Positions 46,921 through 56,276 of a DNA stretch of 64,000 nt are shown in pieces (position 1 is the first letter of the stretch; each line of letters opens with the position of its first letter). A program made the position numbers and the translations under genes. The DNA is from Acidobacteriaceae bacterium (GTDB taxonomy: Bacteria; Acidobacteriota; Terriglobia; Terriglobales; Acidobacteriaceae). Location of the stretch: positions 1 to 64,000 of the forward strand of contig DAHUXR010000003.1 of assembly GCA_027307045.1 (NCBI GenBank), written 5' to 3'. The notes beneath the pieces were generated by a model, which was not told the DNA's origin, did no database searches, and worked only from the letters and a program-made list of their open reading frames with translations.

Positions 46921-49350
46921 ATGCTTAGTCTCGCACAGAATCTTCGATTTGCACTTCGCAGGTTAAAAAACAATCCTGGATTCACCATTGTGGCTGTGCT
47001 CACGCTAGCGTTGGGAATTGGCGCGAATACCGCGATGTTCAGCATCGTCAATGCTGTCCTGCTTCGGCCTCTCCCATATCGTGATCCGCAAAAACTCATG
47101 TTGCTTGCCGAGCATTGGCCGCAATTCCCCAGGCTGTCTCTTTCCTATCTCAATTACAAGGACTGGCGCGATCAGAGCCATTCCTTTGAAGCAATAGGAG
47201 CGGTTCGGAACAATCAGATGACGATGACGGGTGGCGCCGAAGCCGAACGGCTGCCCTCGCAAAACGTTACTGCCAATCTTTTTGACCTTTTAGGGGTCAA
47301 GCCGGAATTGGGGCGCGGGTTCTCTGACGCGGAAGATAAGCCGGGAGCGCCCCCTGTGGCGCTCATCAGCCATAGTCTCTGGGAGCGGCGATTTTCGTCT
47401 TCTCCCAGTGTGCTCAGTCAGGCCATCACACTGGATAATCAAAGTTATTCCATTATCGGTGTGATGCCGCCCCGTTTTGAGATTCTTCAGCAGGCCGCGG
47501 ATGTCTTCTTACCGTTCGAACCCTGGGCAAGAACCCTGCCAGATGATCGTAGCTGGCATCCTGGAATCCTGCCTATAGCCCGTCTGAAACCGGATGTTTC
47601 ACTCGAGCAGGCCCGCTCCGAGCTAGCCGTGATTGCCAAACGGCTGGAGCAGAAATATCCGGAAACCAACAACAATGTGACATCACTGGTCGATCCAATG
47701 CTGGAGCAGATTGTGCAGAACGTTCACACCGCGCTTTGGGTCTTGATTGGCGCAGTGGGAGTTGTGCTCCTGATTGCCTGTGCTAATGTCGCCAATCTTC
47801 TGCTCGTGCGCGCCACTGGCCGACGGCGCGAGATGGCAGTCTGCATCGCTCTGGGGGCCCGGCGCGCTGATATTATTCGCCAGCTGTTGACGGAAAGTAT
47901 CCTGGTGGCTATTGCTGGGGGCGTTCTTGGGCTTGCCCTGGCCTGGGCCTCAATACCTCTTTTAGTACGGCTGGCGGGAAGCAGCCTTCCACGCAGCAGT
48001 AGCATTTCTATGGATCCATGGGTACTGGGTTTCACTGCCCTGATTGCATTTGTAGCGGGCATCCTGTTTGGGCTGGCACCCGCGCGCCATACGTGGAACA
48101 TCGACCTGCGTGAAACTCTGAATGAGACCAACCGCGGCGGGTCTGTCCGCGCCGTTTTGCGTACACGCGCCGTCCTGGTTGTTTCTGAGATCGCTTTGGC
48201 AATGTTGCTGCTGGTTGGGGCCGGTCTTCTATTCAAGAGTTTCGCGCGCCTTTCCCAGGTTTCTCCGGGTTTCTCTATCGATCACATCTTGATCGCGAAT
48301 ATAGTGCGTTCGCCTGCCGCGTACAGTGATCGGAATGTGCGCTTGAACTTCTTCGACCGCCTTTTTGAGCAAGTGTCGGCCCTGCCCGGTGTGCGCTCAG
48401 TTGGAGCTGTGTCCGTTCTGCCCGTCACCGGCATCGGGTCGGCTCTGCACTTTAATATTCAGGGGCGGCCCCCCCGGTCCCCCGCGGAATACACGATCAC
48501 CGGCTATCGTGTGGTCAGCGCAGGCTACTTAAAAACAATGGGAGTGCCGCTTATCTCCGGCAGGTGGATTGAAGATCGCGACCGCGAAGGAGCTCCTGGA
48601 GCTGTCGTGGTAAATTCCAGCTTTGCGCGCACCCATTTTCCGAACCAGTCTCCGCTCGGCCAGCATATCCAGCTTGGATCCTCACCGAGTCCCGACGTTC
48701 CATGGATGGAAATTGTCGGGATCATTGCTGATGTGAAGCAGTCTCTGGCCAGCGAGTCTTCTTCAGAGATATACCTCCCTTTTCGCCAGGCGGACCAGGT
48801 GCTTCCAGTCACGACGCTGTCCCTGGTAGTGCGCACCGCTGGAGACCCATTGGCGCAGGCCAATTCCTTACGCGAGGCAGTGCATAACATCGATCCTAAT
48901 CAACCGATTACCTCAATCCAAAGCATGGAAGAGAACATCTCGCAGTCCATCTCTCAGCCGCGATTTCGCACCGTTCTGTTAGCGGTCTTTGCCGGCATCG
49001 CTCTGGTGCTTGCGGCGGTTGGCATTTTCGGCGTCATGGCGTACTCGGTTGCCCAGCGCACTCGGGAACTCGGGCTGCGGATGGCCCTGGGGGCATCCCG
49101 CGGCCAAGTCCTGCAATTGGTCCTGGCCCATGGCGTGCGCCTGACGCTGATAGGTGTGGCCATTGGAATGACGGCCACATTCCTCCTCACTCGTTATGTG
49201 TCCAGTTTGTTGTTCAACGTTCCTGCTTACGATCCCATGACATTGGTGGGTGTGGTTGCAGCATTGATTGTAATTTCACTCTGTGCTTGTTACCTTCCTG
49301 CTCGGCGCGCCACCCTGGTTGATCCGATTGTGGCCCTGAGAGAAGAGTAA
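46921..49350 (+). CDS. FtsX/MacB-type ABC permease, acidobacterial duplicated (ADOP) family
   Basis: An 809-residue membrane protein with two MacB-like halves. The N-terminal helix includes FTIVAVLTLALGIGANTAMF followed by LLRPLPY, the family signature. A long periplasmic domain is followed by two FtsX cores: LWVLIGAVGVVLLIACANVANL with RRREMAVCIALGARR, and near the C-terminus VGIFGVMAYSVAQRTRELGLRMALGASRG. It ends LPARRATLVDPIVALREE, typical of the group. No ATPase gene is adjacent, as is usual for these 'orphan' permeases. It lies 46 bases after NRPS4 on the same strand. Export of the product or resistance is plausible from context, but ADOP genes are abundant in Acidobacteriota and their functions are largely unknown. 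Confidence 0.88.
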   Translation: MLSLAQNLRFALRRLKNNPGFTIVAVLTLALGIGANTAMFSIVNAVLLRPLPYRDPQKLMLLAEHWPQFPRLSLSYLNYKDWRDQSHSFEAIGAVRNNQMTMTGGAEAERLPSQNVTANLFDLLGVKPELGRGFSDAEDKPGAPPVALISHSLWERRFSSSPSVLSQAITLDNQSYSIIGVMPPRFEILQQAADVFLPFEPWARTLPDDRSWHPGILPIARLKPDVSLEQARSELAVIAKRLEQKYPETNNNVTSLVDPMLEQIVQNVHTALWVLIGAVGVVLLIACANVANLLLVRATGRRREMAVCIALGARRADIIRQLLTESILVAIAGGVLGLALAWASIPLLVRLAGSSLPRSSSISMDPWVLGFTALIAFVAGILFGLAPARHTWNIDLRETLNETNRGGSVRAVLRTRAVLVVSEIALAMLLLVGAGLLFKSFARLSQVSPGFSIDHILIANIVRSPAAYSDRNVRLNFFDRLFEQVSALPGVRSVGAVSVLPVTGIGSALHFNIQGRPPRSPAEYTITGYRVVSAGYLKTMGVPLISGRWIEDRDREGAPGAVVVNSSFARTHFPNQSPLGQHIQLGSSPSPDVPWMEIVGIIADVKQSLASESSSEIYLPFRQADQVLPVTTLSLVVRTAGDPLAQANSLREAVHNIDPNQPITSIQSMEENISQSISQPRFRTVLLAVFAGIALVLAAVGIFGVMAYSVAQRTRELGLRMALGASRGQVLQLVLAHGVRLTLIGVAIGMTATFLLTRYVSSLLFNVPAYDPMTLVGVVAALIVISLCACYLPARRATLVDPIVALREE

Positions 49351-49373
49351 CAGGACGAGGCGAAACAAGTTTC

Positions 49374-50462
49374 ATGGACGCAACCATCTTGATCATCGGC
49401 AGCGGATCTTTGACGCGTGCCATCTCTTATTCCCTGGCCTTATTGCCATCGCGGCCTCATCGCGTGATAGTTTGTGCCCGCTCCAGAGATAAATTGAATG
49501 AGATCATTTATGTCTCACGCGCCAAGGCTGCAAGCGCGCACTCGCCGGCGAAATTTGAGACCGTCGAATTTGACCCCGAATCAGGTGATGCCTGCAGGCT
49601 GCTTTCATCACTACAACCTGACATAATAATTAATTGCGCTTCGTATTACTCCCCGTGGGAATGGATTCACCAACCTTCATTGTGGACGCAGCTGCTCCGC
49701 GGCGCGGGATTCGGTTTCACGTTGCCATTGCAGGCAGCTTTTGCAATCAAATTTGCTAAAGCCGTGGCTGCTCATTCGCGGCCAGTGCTTTTTATCAATG
49801 GCTGCTATCCTGATGCGGTCAACCCACTCTTGCGCGCCCTGGGCCTTCCTGTGTTTTGCGGCATCGGCAATATTGCTCTTGTGGCGGCAAGCTTGCGGTC
49901 TTCTCTTGGTCTTATGTCCGGCCAGCGCTTACAAGTCATGGCTCATCACCTGCATTTATACACACCAAAACCTGGAGTGGATGAAGCACAGGTCTGGGTT
50001 GATGGGAAACATTGCGAGAACGTAACCGGCTTGCTGGTAAACCAACGGACAAGCAATGGCTTAGAAGTCAATAAAGTAATTGGGTGTACAGCCGCTGTCT
50101 TGCTGCGCGACATCCTTGACGGAAGCGGTAAGGAAACCCACGTCCCTGGCCCATTTGGACTTCCCGGAGGATATCCGGTGCGCGTAGTGGGTGCACGCAT
50201 GGAACTGAATTTACCGGCCAATCTTTCAGAATGTGAGGCAATTGCGTGGAATGAAAGAATTGCAGTTGCGGATGGAGTAAGGATACTTTCCAATGGAAAC
50301 GTGGAATTCGGAGAAGAGACGAAGCTTGCGCTCAGGCAATATATACCCCAAATATCCGAGGGCTTTCACGCCAGCGAGATAGATAAAGTCATACAATCAC
50401 TGCTGCAACTCCGGCAGAGGCTGACAAGAGAGAAGGTTCACCCACTCAAGACTAATAAATGA
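49374..50462 (+). CDS. Rossmann-fold NAD(P)-binding protein, saccharopine/opine dehydrogenase-like
   Basis: 362 residues, 23 bases after the permease and apparently the last gene of the operon. The N-terminus ATILIIGSGSLTRAISYSLA is a glycine-rich dinucleotide-binding loop, followed by an Arg/Ser-rich second strand (VIVCARSRDKL), which favours NADPH. DIIINCASYYSPWEW matches the loop seen in saccharopine-dehydrogenase-like and related proteins. The rest (GYPDAVNP-type region, GIGNIALVAASL, PGPFGLPGGYPVRV) is not recognisable to me as a named family. It may reduce or modify the peptide or a precursor. With no thioesterase present, a part in reductive or imine chemistry after release is possible, but this is speculation. 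Confidence 0.6.
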   Translation: MDATILIIGSGSLTRAISYSLALLPSRPHRVIVCARSRDKLNEIIYVSRAKAASAHSPAKFETVEFDPESGDACRLLSSLQPDIIINCASYYSPWEWIHQPSLWTQLLRGAGFGFTLPLQAAFAIKFAKAVAAHSRPVLFINGCYPDAVNPLLRALGLPVFCGIGNIALVAASLRSSLGLMSGQRLQVMAHHLHLYTPKPGVDEAQVWVDGKHCENVTGLLVNQRTSNGLEVNKVIGCTAAVLLRDILDGSGKETHVPGPFGLPGGYPVRVVGARMELNLPANLSECEAIAWNERIAVADGVRILSNGNVEFGEETKLALRQYIPQISEGFHASEIDKVIQSLLQLRQRLTREKVHPLKTNK

Positions 50463-50656
50463 ACTGGTCAACCATTAGCTGAAATTGGAGCGCTGCCAGC
50501 TAAAAGTTAAAAAGTGGGAACAGGACGATTGAAAGATGGAATCTGTATGTGGGACTGATTGACTTCATTTCGGTAGGGGGACGGTAACCACCTTTTCTCG
50601 GCACGAACCGCTGGCAGGCATCACCCAATCAGCCTTGGGTAATCTATTATCCTATT

Positions 50657-52525
50657 GTGCTTTTGTCGAACAGACCAATTGCCAAGATTCACGATTATGC
50701 TGCGGTTGGAGATTGTCGTTCCGCCGCCCTGGTTTCAAGATACGGATCAGTAGACTGGCTTTGCTGGCCTCGATTTGATAGTCCGTCGATTTTTGCCGCC
50801 ATTCTCGATAAGGACAAAGGCGGCTATTGGTCGATATCACCGTCGGAACCGAGCCAGTTTGAGCGCGCTTACATTCGCGGATCCAATGTCCTGGAGACCC
50901 ATTTTATTTGCACCACGGGCCGCGCAACCCTCACTGATCTCATGCCAGTGGCTTCAGAAGAGTTCAAACGACGACACTTGCTGCCGGATCACGAACTTCT
51001 GCGGCAAATTGCATGTACAGAAGGGGAGATTAAGCTGAAGGTGGCATTCTGCCCTCGTGGCTACTATGGAACGAGAGAAGTGGAAATCAAGAATCTGGGC
51101 CCAAATGTTTTGCGACTGGAGATCGGGCGAGGCGCATATTCCTTGCGCGGCAATGTTCCTTTAAAGATCCATGGGAATGAAGCCCGCGGAGCGTTTTCAA
51201 TGAGAGATGGTGACGTGCTTCAGTTCTCGCTCAGCTATTCTGAGGAGTCACCCGCTGTCCTGCCGGCATTGGGCGAAAATGCGACCGCGTCGATTAAGCG
51301 TTCCGTAAACTGGTGGCAGGGATGGGCGGCGCGAGCGAAATATCAGGGACCGTATCGTGACGCAGTCGTGCGCAGCGCTCTGGCGCTCAAACTGATGGCG
51401 TATGCGCCTTCAGGAGCAATCACAGCGGCCGTAACAACTTCACTGCCTGAGCGAATTGGCGGCAGCCTCAACTGGGACTATCGGTACTGTTGGTTGCGTG
51501 ACGCATCGCTGACCGTGCGTGCGCTTTTGGGCCTTGGCTACATCGAAGAAACAGAAAGTTTCATGACCTGGATGTTGCACGCCACGCGGTTGACCCAGCC
51601 TCGTTTGCGTGTCCTATATAACGTTTTCGGTGGGATCGCTCCTCGCGAAAAAGAACTGGATCTTGCGGGCTATTTCGATTCCCGGCCGGTACGCATTGGT
51701 AACGGGGCAAGACATCAGCTTCAACTTGACGTTTACGGTGAAGTGATAGAAGCCGCGGCCCAGTATGCACAGCGGCATGGACACTTCGACCGCACCACGC
51801 AAAAAGTCTTGATCGGCTTTGGAGAGTACGTTGCGGCACACTGGAACCTTGCTGACGAAGGAATTTGGGAGCCACGATCCGGCGGAGCCAACCACACTCA
51901 TTCGCGCCTGCTATGCTGGACGGCCCTTGATCGCCTGCTTGCTCTCAGCGACAAAGGCCTTCTGGATGGAGTGCCACGCCAGCAATTTGAACTGGAGCGC
52001 GGACGCATCCGGCAACAGATAGAACATCGCGCATGGAATGATAACCTTCAGAGCTATGTAAGTGTCCTCGATGGTGACAGTGTGGATGCCACTCTGCTGC
52101 GCCTCCCATGGTATGGCTTTGAAGAAGCACAGTCGTCACGTATGAAGAGCACTTATCGCAAAATCCGTCAGGAATTGAGCCCCGGTGACAGTCTCCTGTT
52201 TCGCTATCGGTCTCAGCCTCCCGAGGGCGCTTTTGGTATATGCGGCTTCTGGGCCGTGGAGTATCTTGCGCTCGGCGGAGGTACGCTAAAAGAAGCCTAC
52301 GACGTTTTTGATCAACTTCTCAAGTATGGAAATGATCTCGGCTTGTTTGCTGAGGAGATTGATCCTGGAACAAGAGACGCTCTGGGGAATTTCCCACAGG
52401 CCTTCACGCATATCGGTCTGATCAGCGCGGCGCTCACCCTGGAAGAAAAGGAACGTGGAGACTCTCATCCTGCCGCACAGACTGGCGAAAACGTTAAATT
52501 GGGCAGCCGCGAGGTGATCTCATGA
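50657..52525 (+). CDS. Glycoside hydrolase family 15 (glucoamylase/trehalase-type)
   Basis: A complete 622-residue GH15 protein. The N-terminal beta domain starts IHDYAAVGDCRSAALVSRYGSVDWLCWPRFDSPS, the family opening. In the (alpha/alpha)6 barrel, NWDYRYCWLRDASLTVRAL, IWEPR (candidate catalytic acid Glu near residue 405) and FAEEIDPGTRDALGNFPQAFTH (candidate base Glu near 565) are all present. Such proteins cleave alpha-linked glucosides; bacterial members act on trehalose, maltose or dextrins. No signal peptide is evident, which fits a cytoplasmic enzyme. The start is GTG at 50657, without a clear ribosome-binding site. The stop overlaps the next gene's start (ATGA), so they are co-translated. 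Confidence 0.88.
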   Translation: MLLSNRPIAKIHDYAAVGDCRSAALVSRYGSVDWLCWPRFDSPSIFAAILDKDKGGYWSISPSEPSQFERAYIRGSNVLETHFICTTGRATLTDLMPVASEEFKRRHLLPDHELLRQIACTEGEIKLKVAFCPRGYYGTREVEIKNLGPNVLRLEIGRGAYSLRGNVPLKIHGNEARGAFSMRDGDVLQFSLSYSEESPAVLPALGENATASIKRSVNWWQGWAARAKYQGPYRDAVVRSALALKLMAYAPSGAITAAVTTSLPERIGGSLNWDYRYCWLRDASLTVRALLGLGYIEETESFMTWMLHATRLTQPRLRVLYNVFGGIAPREKELDLAGYFDSRPVRIGNGARHQLQLDVYGEVIEAAAQYAQRHGHFDRTTQKVLIGFGEYVAAHWNLADEGIWEPRSGGANHTHSRLLCWTALDRLLALSDKGLLDGVPRQQFELERGRIRQQIEHRAWNDNLQSYVSVLDGDSVDATLLRLPWYGFEEAQSSRMKSTYRKIRQELSPGDSLLFRYRSQPPEGAFGICGFWAVEYLALGGGTLKEAYDVFDQLLKYGNDLGLFAEEIDPGTRDALGNFPQAFTHIGLISAALTLEEKERGDSHPAAQTGENVKLGSREVIS

Positions 52526-52998
52526 ATTGGGCTAGCTGGCTGTTGTGGGGTTTTCTTGCAACCATTGTCCTGACCACAATCAGTGCGGGCGCCCAGGGAC
52601 TCGGACTCACTCGCATCAATTTCCCCTACATGCTCGGCACCATCTTCACCCCTGATCGCGATCGCGCGAAGCTGTATGGCTTTCTGGTGCACTTGGTGGC
52701 GGGATGGATATTTTCCGTGGTTTACGTCTTCATCTTCCAGGCGCTGGGAACTGGAGGTTGGTGGCGGGGAGCATTGATAGGCATCGGTCATGGAATCGTT
52801 GTGCTGGTGGTCGGGATGGCACTATTGCCGGGGCTGCATCCGCGCATGGCCAGCGAGCAACAAGGCCCGACGGCCAAGAATCTGCTTGAACCTCCAGGAT
52901 TTCTGGCTTTGCATTACGGTGTGCAAACCCCGCTGGCAATCATGATTGCGCACACCATTTTTGGAATGATTCTGGGCGCGTTCTATCACCTGGCTTGA
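52522..52998 (+). CDS. Small integral membrane protein of unknown function
   Basis: 158 residues with about four hydrophobic segments: residues 1-25 (SWLLWGFLATIVLTTI), about 58-75 (VHLVAGWIFSVVYVFIF), about 87-103 (ALIGIGHGIVVLVVGMALL) and the C-terminus (AIMIAHTIFGMILGAFYHLA). It is translationally coupled to the GH15 gene by a four-base overlap. No catalytic motif was seen. I do not recognise the family beyond a conserved hypothetical membrane protein. Confidence 0.7.
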   Translation: MNWASWLLWGFLATIVLTTISAGAQGLGLTRINFPYMLGTIFTPDRDRAKLYGFLVHLVAGWIFSVVYVFIFQALGTGGWWRGALIGIGHGIVVLVVGMALLPGLHPRMASEQQGPTAKNLLEPPGFLALHYGVQTPLAIMIAHTIFGMILGAFYHLA

Positions 52999-53734
52999 TT
53001 ACAGCGCGATACCGGCGCCCGGTCGCGCACGAGTCGAAGACCGGCAAGGTCGTCAGATGAGACAGGCTCTTCAAACCATGTCACGCCGAAGGTGGCAAAG
53101 CGCTCCGCCCGCATCACGGCTTGTTTGCGACCGTATGCCCCATTAGCGTCAACGTAGAGTTCGGTTTCAGGAGAGATCGCTTTGCGGGCGAGACGGACGC
53201 GTTCCACGTCACGGATTGCGTCGCGTCCAATTTTTATTTTTACGCGCCTTGATCCCCCGCTTTACCCAGCCGGAGAGTTGGTTTGTAAGTTGCCTGTCCG
53301 AGTACGAAGTGAATCCGCCGCTGCCGTAAATCGGCGCGGCATCTCTAACCTGGCCCAACAGAGTGACTAAACAGATTCAGCAGACGGGCTTTCAGGTCCC
53401 ATAGCGCACAATCGACAGCCGAGATCGCCATGGAACAAATCCCAGGTCGGCCGAGGTTGCGTATCTTTTGCCACATGGCCATGTAAGCCGCGCCTGGGGA
53501 CATGGCATCTTTCCCCGACAGAGCTGGAATTAGCGTGTTGTGAATCAGAGAGGCCATTGCAGTGTCGGCATAGGTGTAGCCGATGCCTTGGTTGCCGCCG
53601 CCCGAGATCCTGACCACTACCAGAGTTGTACGGTCCCATTCCAATGTACCGTCAGATTCAGGGAGGTCGGTTGGCACCGTGTAACTCTTTACGTCTACGC
53701 GATCAACGGGGACGATCTGTGAAATGCGCGGCAT
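52999..53734 (-). pseudogene. Enolase-superfamily (mandelate racemase/muconate cycloisomerase) pseudogene
   Basis: Reading from 53734, the N-terminal capping domain is clear (VVRISGGGNQGIGYTYAD, MAISAVDCALWDLKARLL). A frameshift near 53365 moves to a frame with VTLLGQVRDAAPIYGSGGF. A second shift near 53240 leads to VKIKIGRDAIRDVERV, LYVDANGAY and WFEEPVSSDDLAGLRLV. Lys of KIKIG and Asp of VDANG are recognisable superfamily positions. The last third, with the remaining metal ligands and general base, is missing where the sequence meets the end of the convergent membrane-protein gene. Two frameshifts and a 3' truncation mean it is not functional. Confidence 0.85.
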
Positions 53735-53851
53735 GTGGACCTAAGCCACAGTTTCAATACATCAAGCAGTGACTTTGAAAAAGGGCTGACTTCTAATTCG
53801 ATGTTTGCCCTGCGGCAAGGGTAGCCAGCCGTTAGGCAAACAGATGAGTAA

Positions 53852-53868
53852 ATATCGTATTACGATAT
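53852..53868. promoter_or_regulatory. 17-bp inverted repeat, operator-like
   Basis: ATATCGTA-T-TACGATAT is a perfect inverted repeat with a one-base centre, 74 bases upstream of the SDR gene start and beyond the start of the reverse-strand pseudogene. Size, symmetry and location fit a binding site for a dimeric repressor. No regulator gene is nearby. Confidence 0.5.
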
Positions 53869-53941
53869 GCGAGCAAACACGATGTTCCCCGTCGGCATCC
53901 AAACTGGTATATGACATTCAAAGGAAGGGCGGTATTGGAAC

Positions 53942-54988
53942 GTGGCGAAGCATGAGGTAGTTGTTATCACCGGAGCGTCTGCGGGAGTGGGGCGTGCGAC
54001 AGTCCGGGAGTTTGCTAGACGCGGTGCATGGATAGGTCTAATTGCCAGGGGAAAGGATGGGTTGACGGCGGCCCGTCGTGAAGTGGAGGAAGCCGGCGGC
54101 AGAGCTCTGGTGCTTCCAGTCGACGTGGCCGATGCCGATGCGGTTGAAGCTGCGGCAGACTACGTGGAAAAAAACCTGGGACCGATTGACATCTGGGTAA
54201 ATAACGCCATGGCATCGGTATTTTCTCCCATCAAAGAGATGACCCCAGAGGACTTCAAGCGGGTCACAGATGTAACCTACCTGGGATATGTATATGGATC
54301 GTTGGCGGCCCTTAAGCATATGCTGCCAAGAAACCGCGGCACGATTGTGCATGTGGGTTCGGCGCTCGCCTATCGGAGCATACCCTTGCAAGCTGCTTAT
54401 TGTGCCGCCAAGCATGCAGTGCTTGGCTTTTTCGCCGCACTGCGCACAGAGCTTAAGCATGACCACAGCAAAGTGCGTACCACAATGGTTCAAATGCCGG
54501 CTCTCAATACTCCGCAATTTGGCTGGGTGAAAAGCCGCCTGCCACGCAAGGCGCAGCCGGTGCCACCGATCTTTCAGCCAGAGGTGGCGGCCCGCGCTAT
54601 TTATTACGCCGCCCATCATCCCGATCGCCGCGAGTATTACGTGGCGTGGTCCACCGTAAAGGCAATCTTCGGCAACAAGCTTGTCCCTTCTTTTGCCGAC
54701 GACTATCTTGCGCGCACGGGATATGAATCGCAGCAACATGATGGCCCGGAAGATCCCAATCGCCCAGATAATCTCTGGGAGCCTGTTCCGGGAGATCACG
54801 GCTCTCATGGAATTTTCGATAAGCGTGCACACTCGTTCAGTATGGAACTGTGGTTGGAAAGCCATGCGAAGTGGCTGGCCTTGGCCGCAGGATTGACCGT
54901 TGCCGGGACCACACTCAGTTTAATGAGACGAGCGTCAGCTTCAGGAGAGGAGCAGAGAGTCGAATCGAAGACGAACGCGGCGGCATAA
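53942..54988 (+). CDS. Short-chain dehydrogenase/reductase with C-terminal membrane anchor
   Basis: 348 residues: a classical SDR followed by an extra 100-residue tail. The cofactor loop is TGASAGVGRA (residues 9-18), NNAM lies at about 87-90, the catalytic Ser is in HVGSALAYRS and YCAAK contains the catalytic Tyr and Lys. Near the C-terminus a hydrophobic helix (WLALAAGLTVAGTTLSLM) probably anchors it to the membrane. The start is GTG at 53942 with AAGGAAGGG about 15 bases upstream. Stand-alone gene between a pseudogene and a convergent DUF92 gene; the upstream inverted repeat may regulate it. The substrate is unknown. Confidence 0.88.
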   Translation: MAKHEVVVITGASAGVGRATVREFARRGAWIGLIARGKDGLTAARREVEEAGGRALVLPVDVADADAVEAAADYVEKNLGPIDIWVNNAMASVFSPIKEMTPEDFKRVTDVTYLGYVYGSLAALKHMLPRNRGTIVHVGSALAYRSIPLQAAYCAAKHAVLGFFAALRTELKHDHSKVRTTMVQMPALNTPQFGWVKSRLPRKAQPVPPIFQPEVAARAIYYAAHHPDRREYYVAWSTVKAIFGNKLVPSFADDYLARTGYESQQHDGPEDPNRPDNLWEPVPGDHGSHGIFDKRAHSFSMELWLESHAKWLALAAGLTVAGTTLSLMRRASASGEEQRVESKTNAAA

Positions 54989-55249
54989 ACTGGTTGTTTT
55001 CTTACTAGTCATAAAAAAGTCTTGTCATGATCCAATGGACCTGGTTTGCGAATGCAGCAACATTTGCGAGCCACGCAACGTTTGTCGCTGCGAATGCCGA
55101 AATGTGAAGACATGCAACGGACGAACTCTCGGTATTTTCAGACTAGTATCCATTCTCGTTCATTCAATAGACCTTCAAATGTTCCCGCAGTTATTCCGAA
55201 TGGCGGCGATCGCCACGGATTTGAAAACGGATAACAAGCTACGAATGAC

Positions 55250-56038
55250 TCAGCCCAGCCCCCACGCCATCCCTACTGCGGCGGCAGTACTGAGCAGGTT
55301 CACCAGATCGTTATCCAGCCAGCCGCGGCGCTCAAGGACCGCGCCCAGCAGGCTATCAATCAAGGTGCCGAAGAAGCCCGCAAGAATGACGATCGCAAGC
55401 TGGCTGAAAGGCACAAGACCTGTAGCGAGGGCAGCTACGGCTACGCCAGCCGAACCTAGCAAAGCCGCGATGGTCCCAAAAAGGCTCATGCCGCCGTCAG
55501 TCCCCGCGGGAACTGACTTGAAGGTGGCGATCATCACGGTCTTGCCGGGAAAGGCCATGCCGATTTCGCTCGATGATGTATCACCAGCGGCTTCAGCCAG
55601 AGCGGCCAGCGCCAGCACCGGCCACGCTTTGCCCGCTAGGGCAACCACCAGCGCGGCGATGCCAAGATTGGCCATGGCTTGAGCGGCAGTGCGTCCGCCA
55701 GGAGGCTCAGCAGTGCGGAGTTGCTGTTTGCGCGCATAGCCGACGCGAGTGGCGACGAGCGTAACGGCAAAAACGATGAGCAGCGCCAGAAACATGCGCA
55801 GATCGCGAACCGCCATGATGAAAGCTACGGCGGATCCGGCCAAGGCTCCGCTGAAATTCACGCCGCCGGCGAACCAGGCCAGCACGGCGAATCCGGCGGT
55901 GATGGCCAACGCGGTGAGGAATCGGCGGCCGCCAAGAGGGAATTCAGAGTGATGCAGCGATGCGAAAACAGCGAGAATGGCGGCGGCAAAGCCCAGCGCC
56001 AGGAGGTCAGAGATCCTGAATGAGCGCGATTTTGGCAG
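55250..56038 (-). CDS. DUF92 family integral membrane protein
   Basis: A polytopic membrane protein (about 263 residues if started at CTG 56038; 219 if at TTG 55909). Family features: NFSGALAGSAVAFI, ARKQQLRTAEPPGGRTAAQAMANLG, LAALAEAAGDTSSSEIG, TDGGMSLFGTIAALLGS and GFFGTLIDSLLGAVLERRGWLDND. The frame stays open and hydrophobic upstream of 55909 and a GGGGAGGA element lies just before 56038, so the longer version is likelier, although no ATG is available. The plant homologue VTE6 is a phytyl-phosphate kinase, and bacterial members may act on polyprenyl phosphates; that role is not shown here. It is convergent with the SDR and divergent from Ku. Confidence 0.82.
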   Translation of the reverse strand: MPKSRSFRISDLLALGFAAAILAVFASLHHSEFPLGGRRFLTALAITAGFAVLAWFAGGVNFSGALAGSAVAFIMAVRDLRMFLALLIVFAVTLVATRVGYARKQQLRTAEPPGGRTAAQAMANLGIAALVVALAGKAWPVLALAALAEAAGDTSSSEIGMAFPGKTVMIATFKSVPAGTDGGMSLFGTIAALLGSAGVAVAALATGLVPFSQLAIVILAGFFGTLIDSLLGAVLERRGWLDNDLVNLLSTAAAVGMAWGLG

Positions 56039-56276
56039 TGCATTCCTCCCCGGGGACGAGCGGCGCTGGCGGCATACAAGCCCCTTAGCGCATCGTACAA
56101 GAGAAAGGGTTGCTGCAAACAGGATGACCCCACGATTTCTGAATCGGGACGAGATATATCACCGGTGGATCCTTGCTCAGGCCACGCCGGAATAGGCCGG
56201 ATCTGCTAACCGGGTCGTCCTTCTAACTAATAAGGGTAATCCTCAGCAGAGTGAATTCTTAATTAAAGGGTGAATC

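Noticed and set aside
55035-55682. Forward-strand frame of 215 codons opposite the DUF92 gene
   Set aside because: Low-complexity Ala/Pro/Arg-rich translation with no features; the reverse frame has clear membrane helices and DUF92 motifs.
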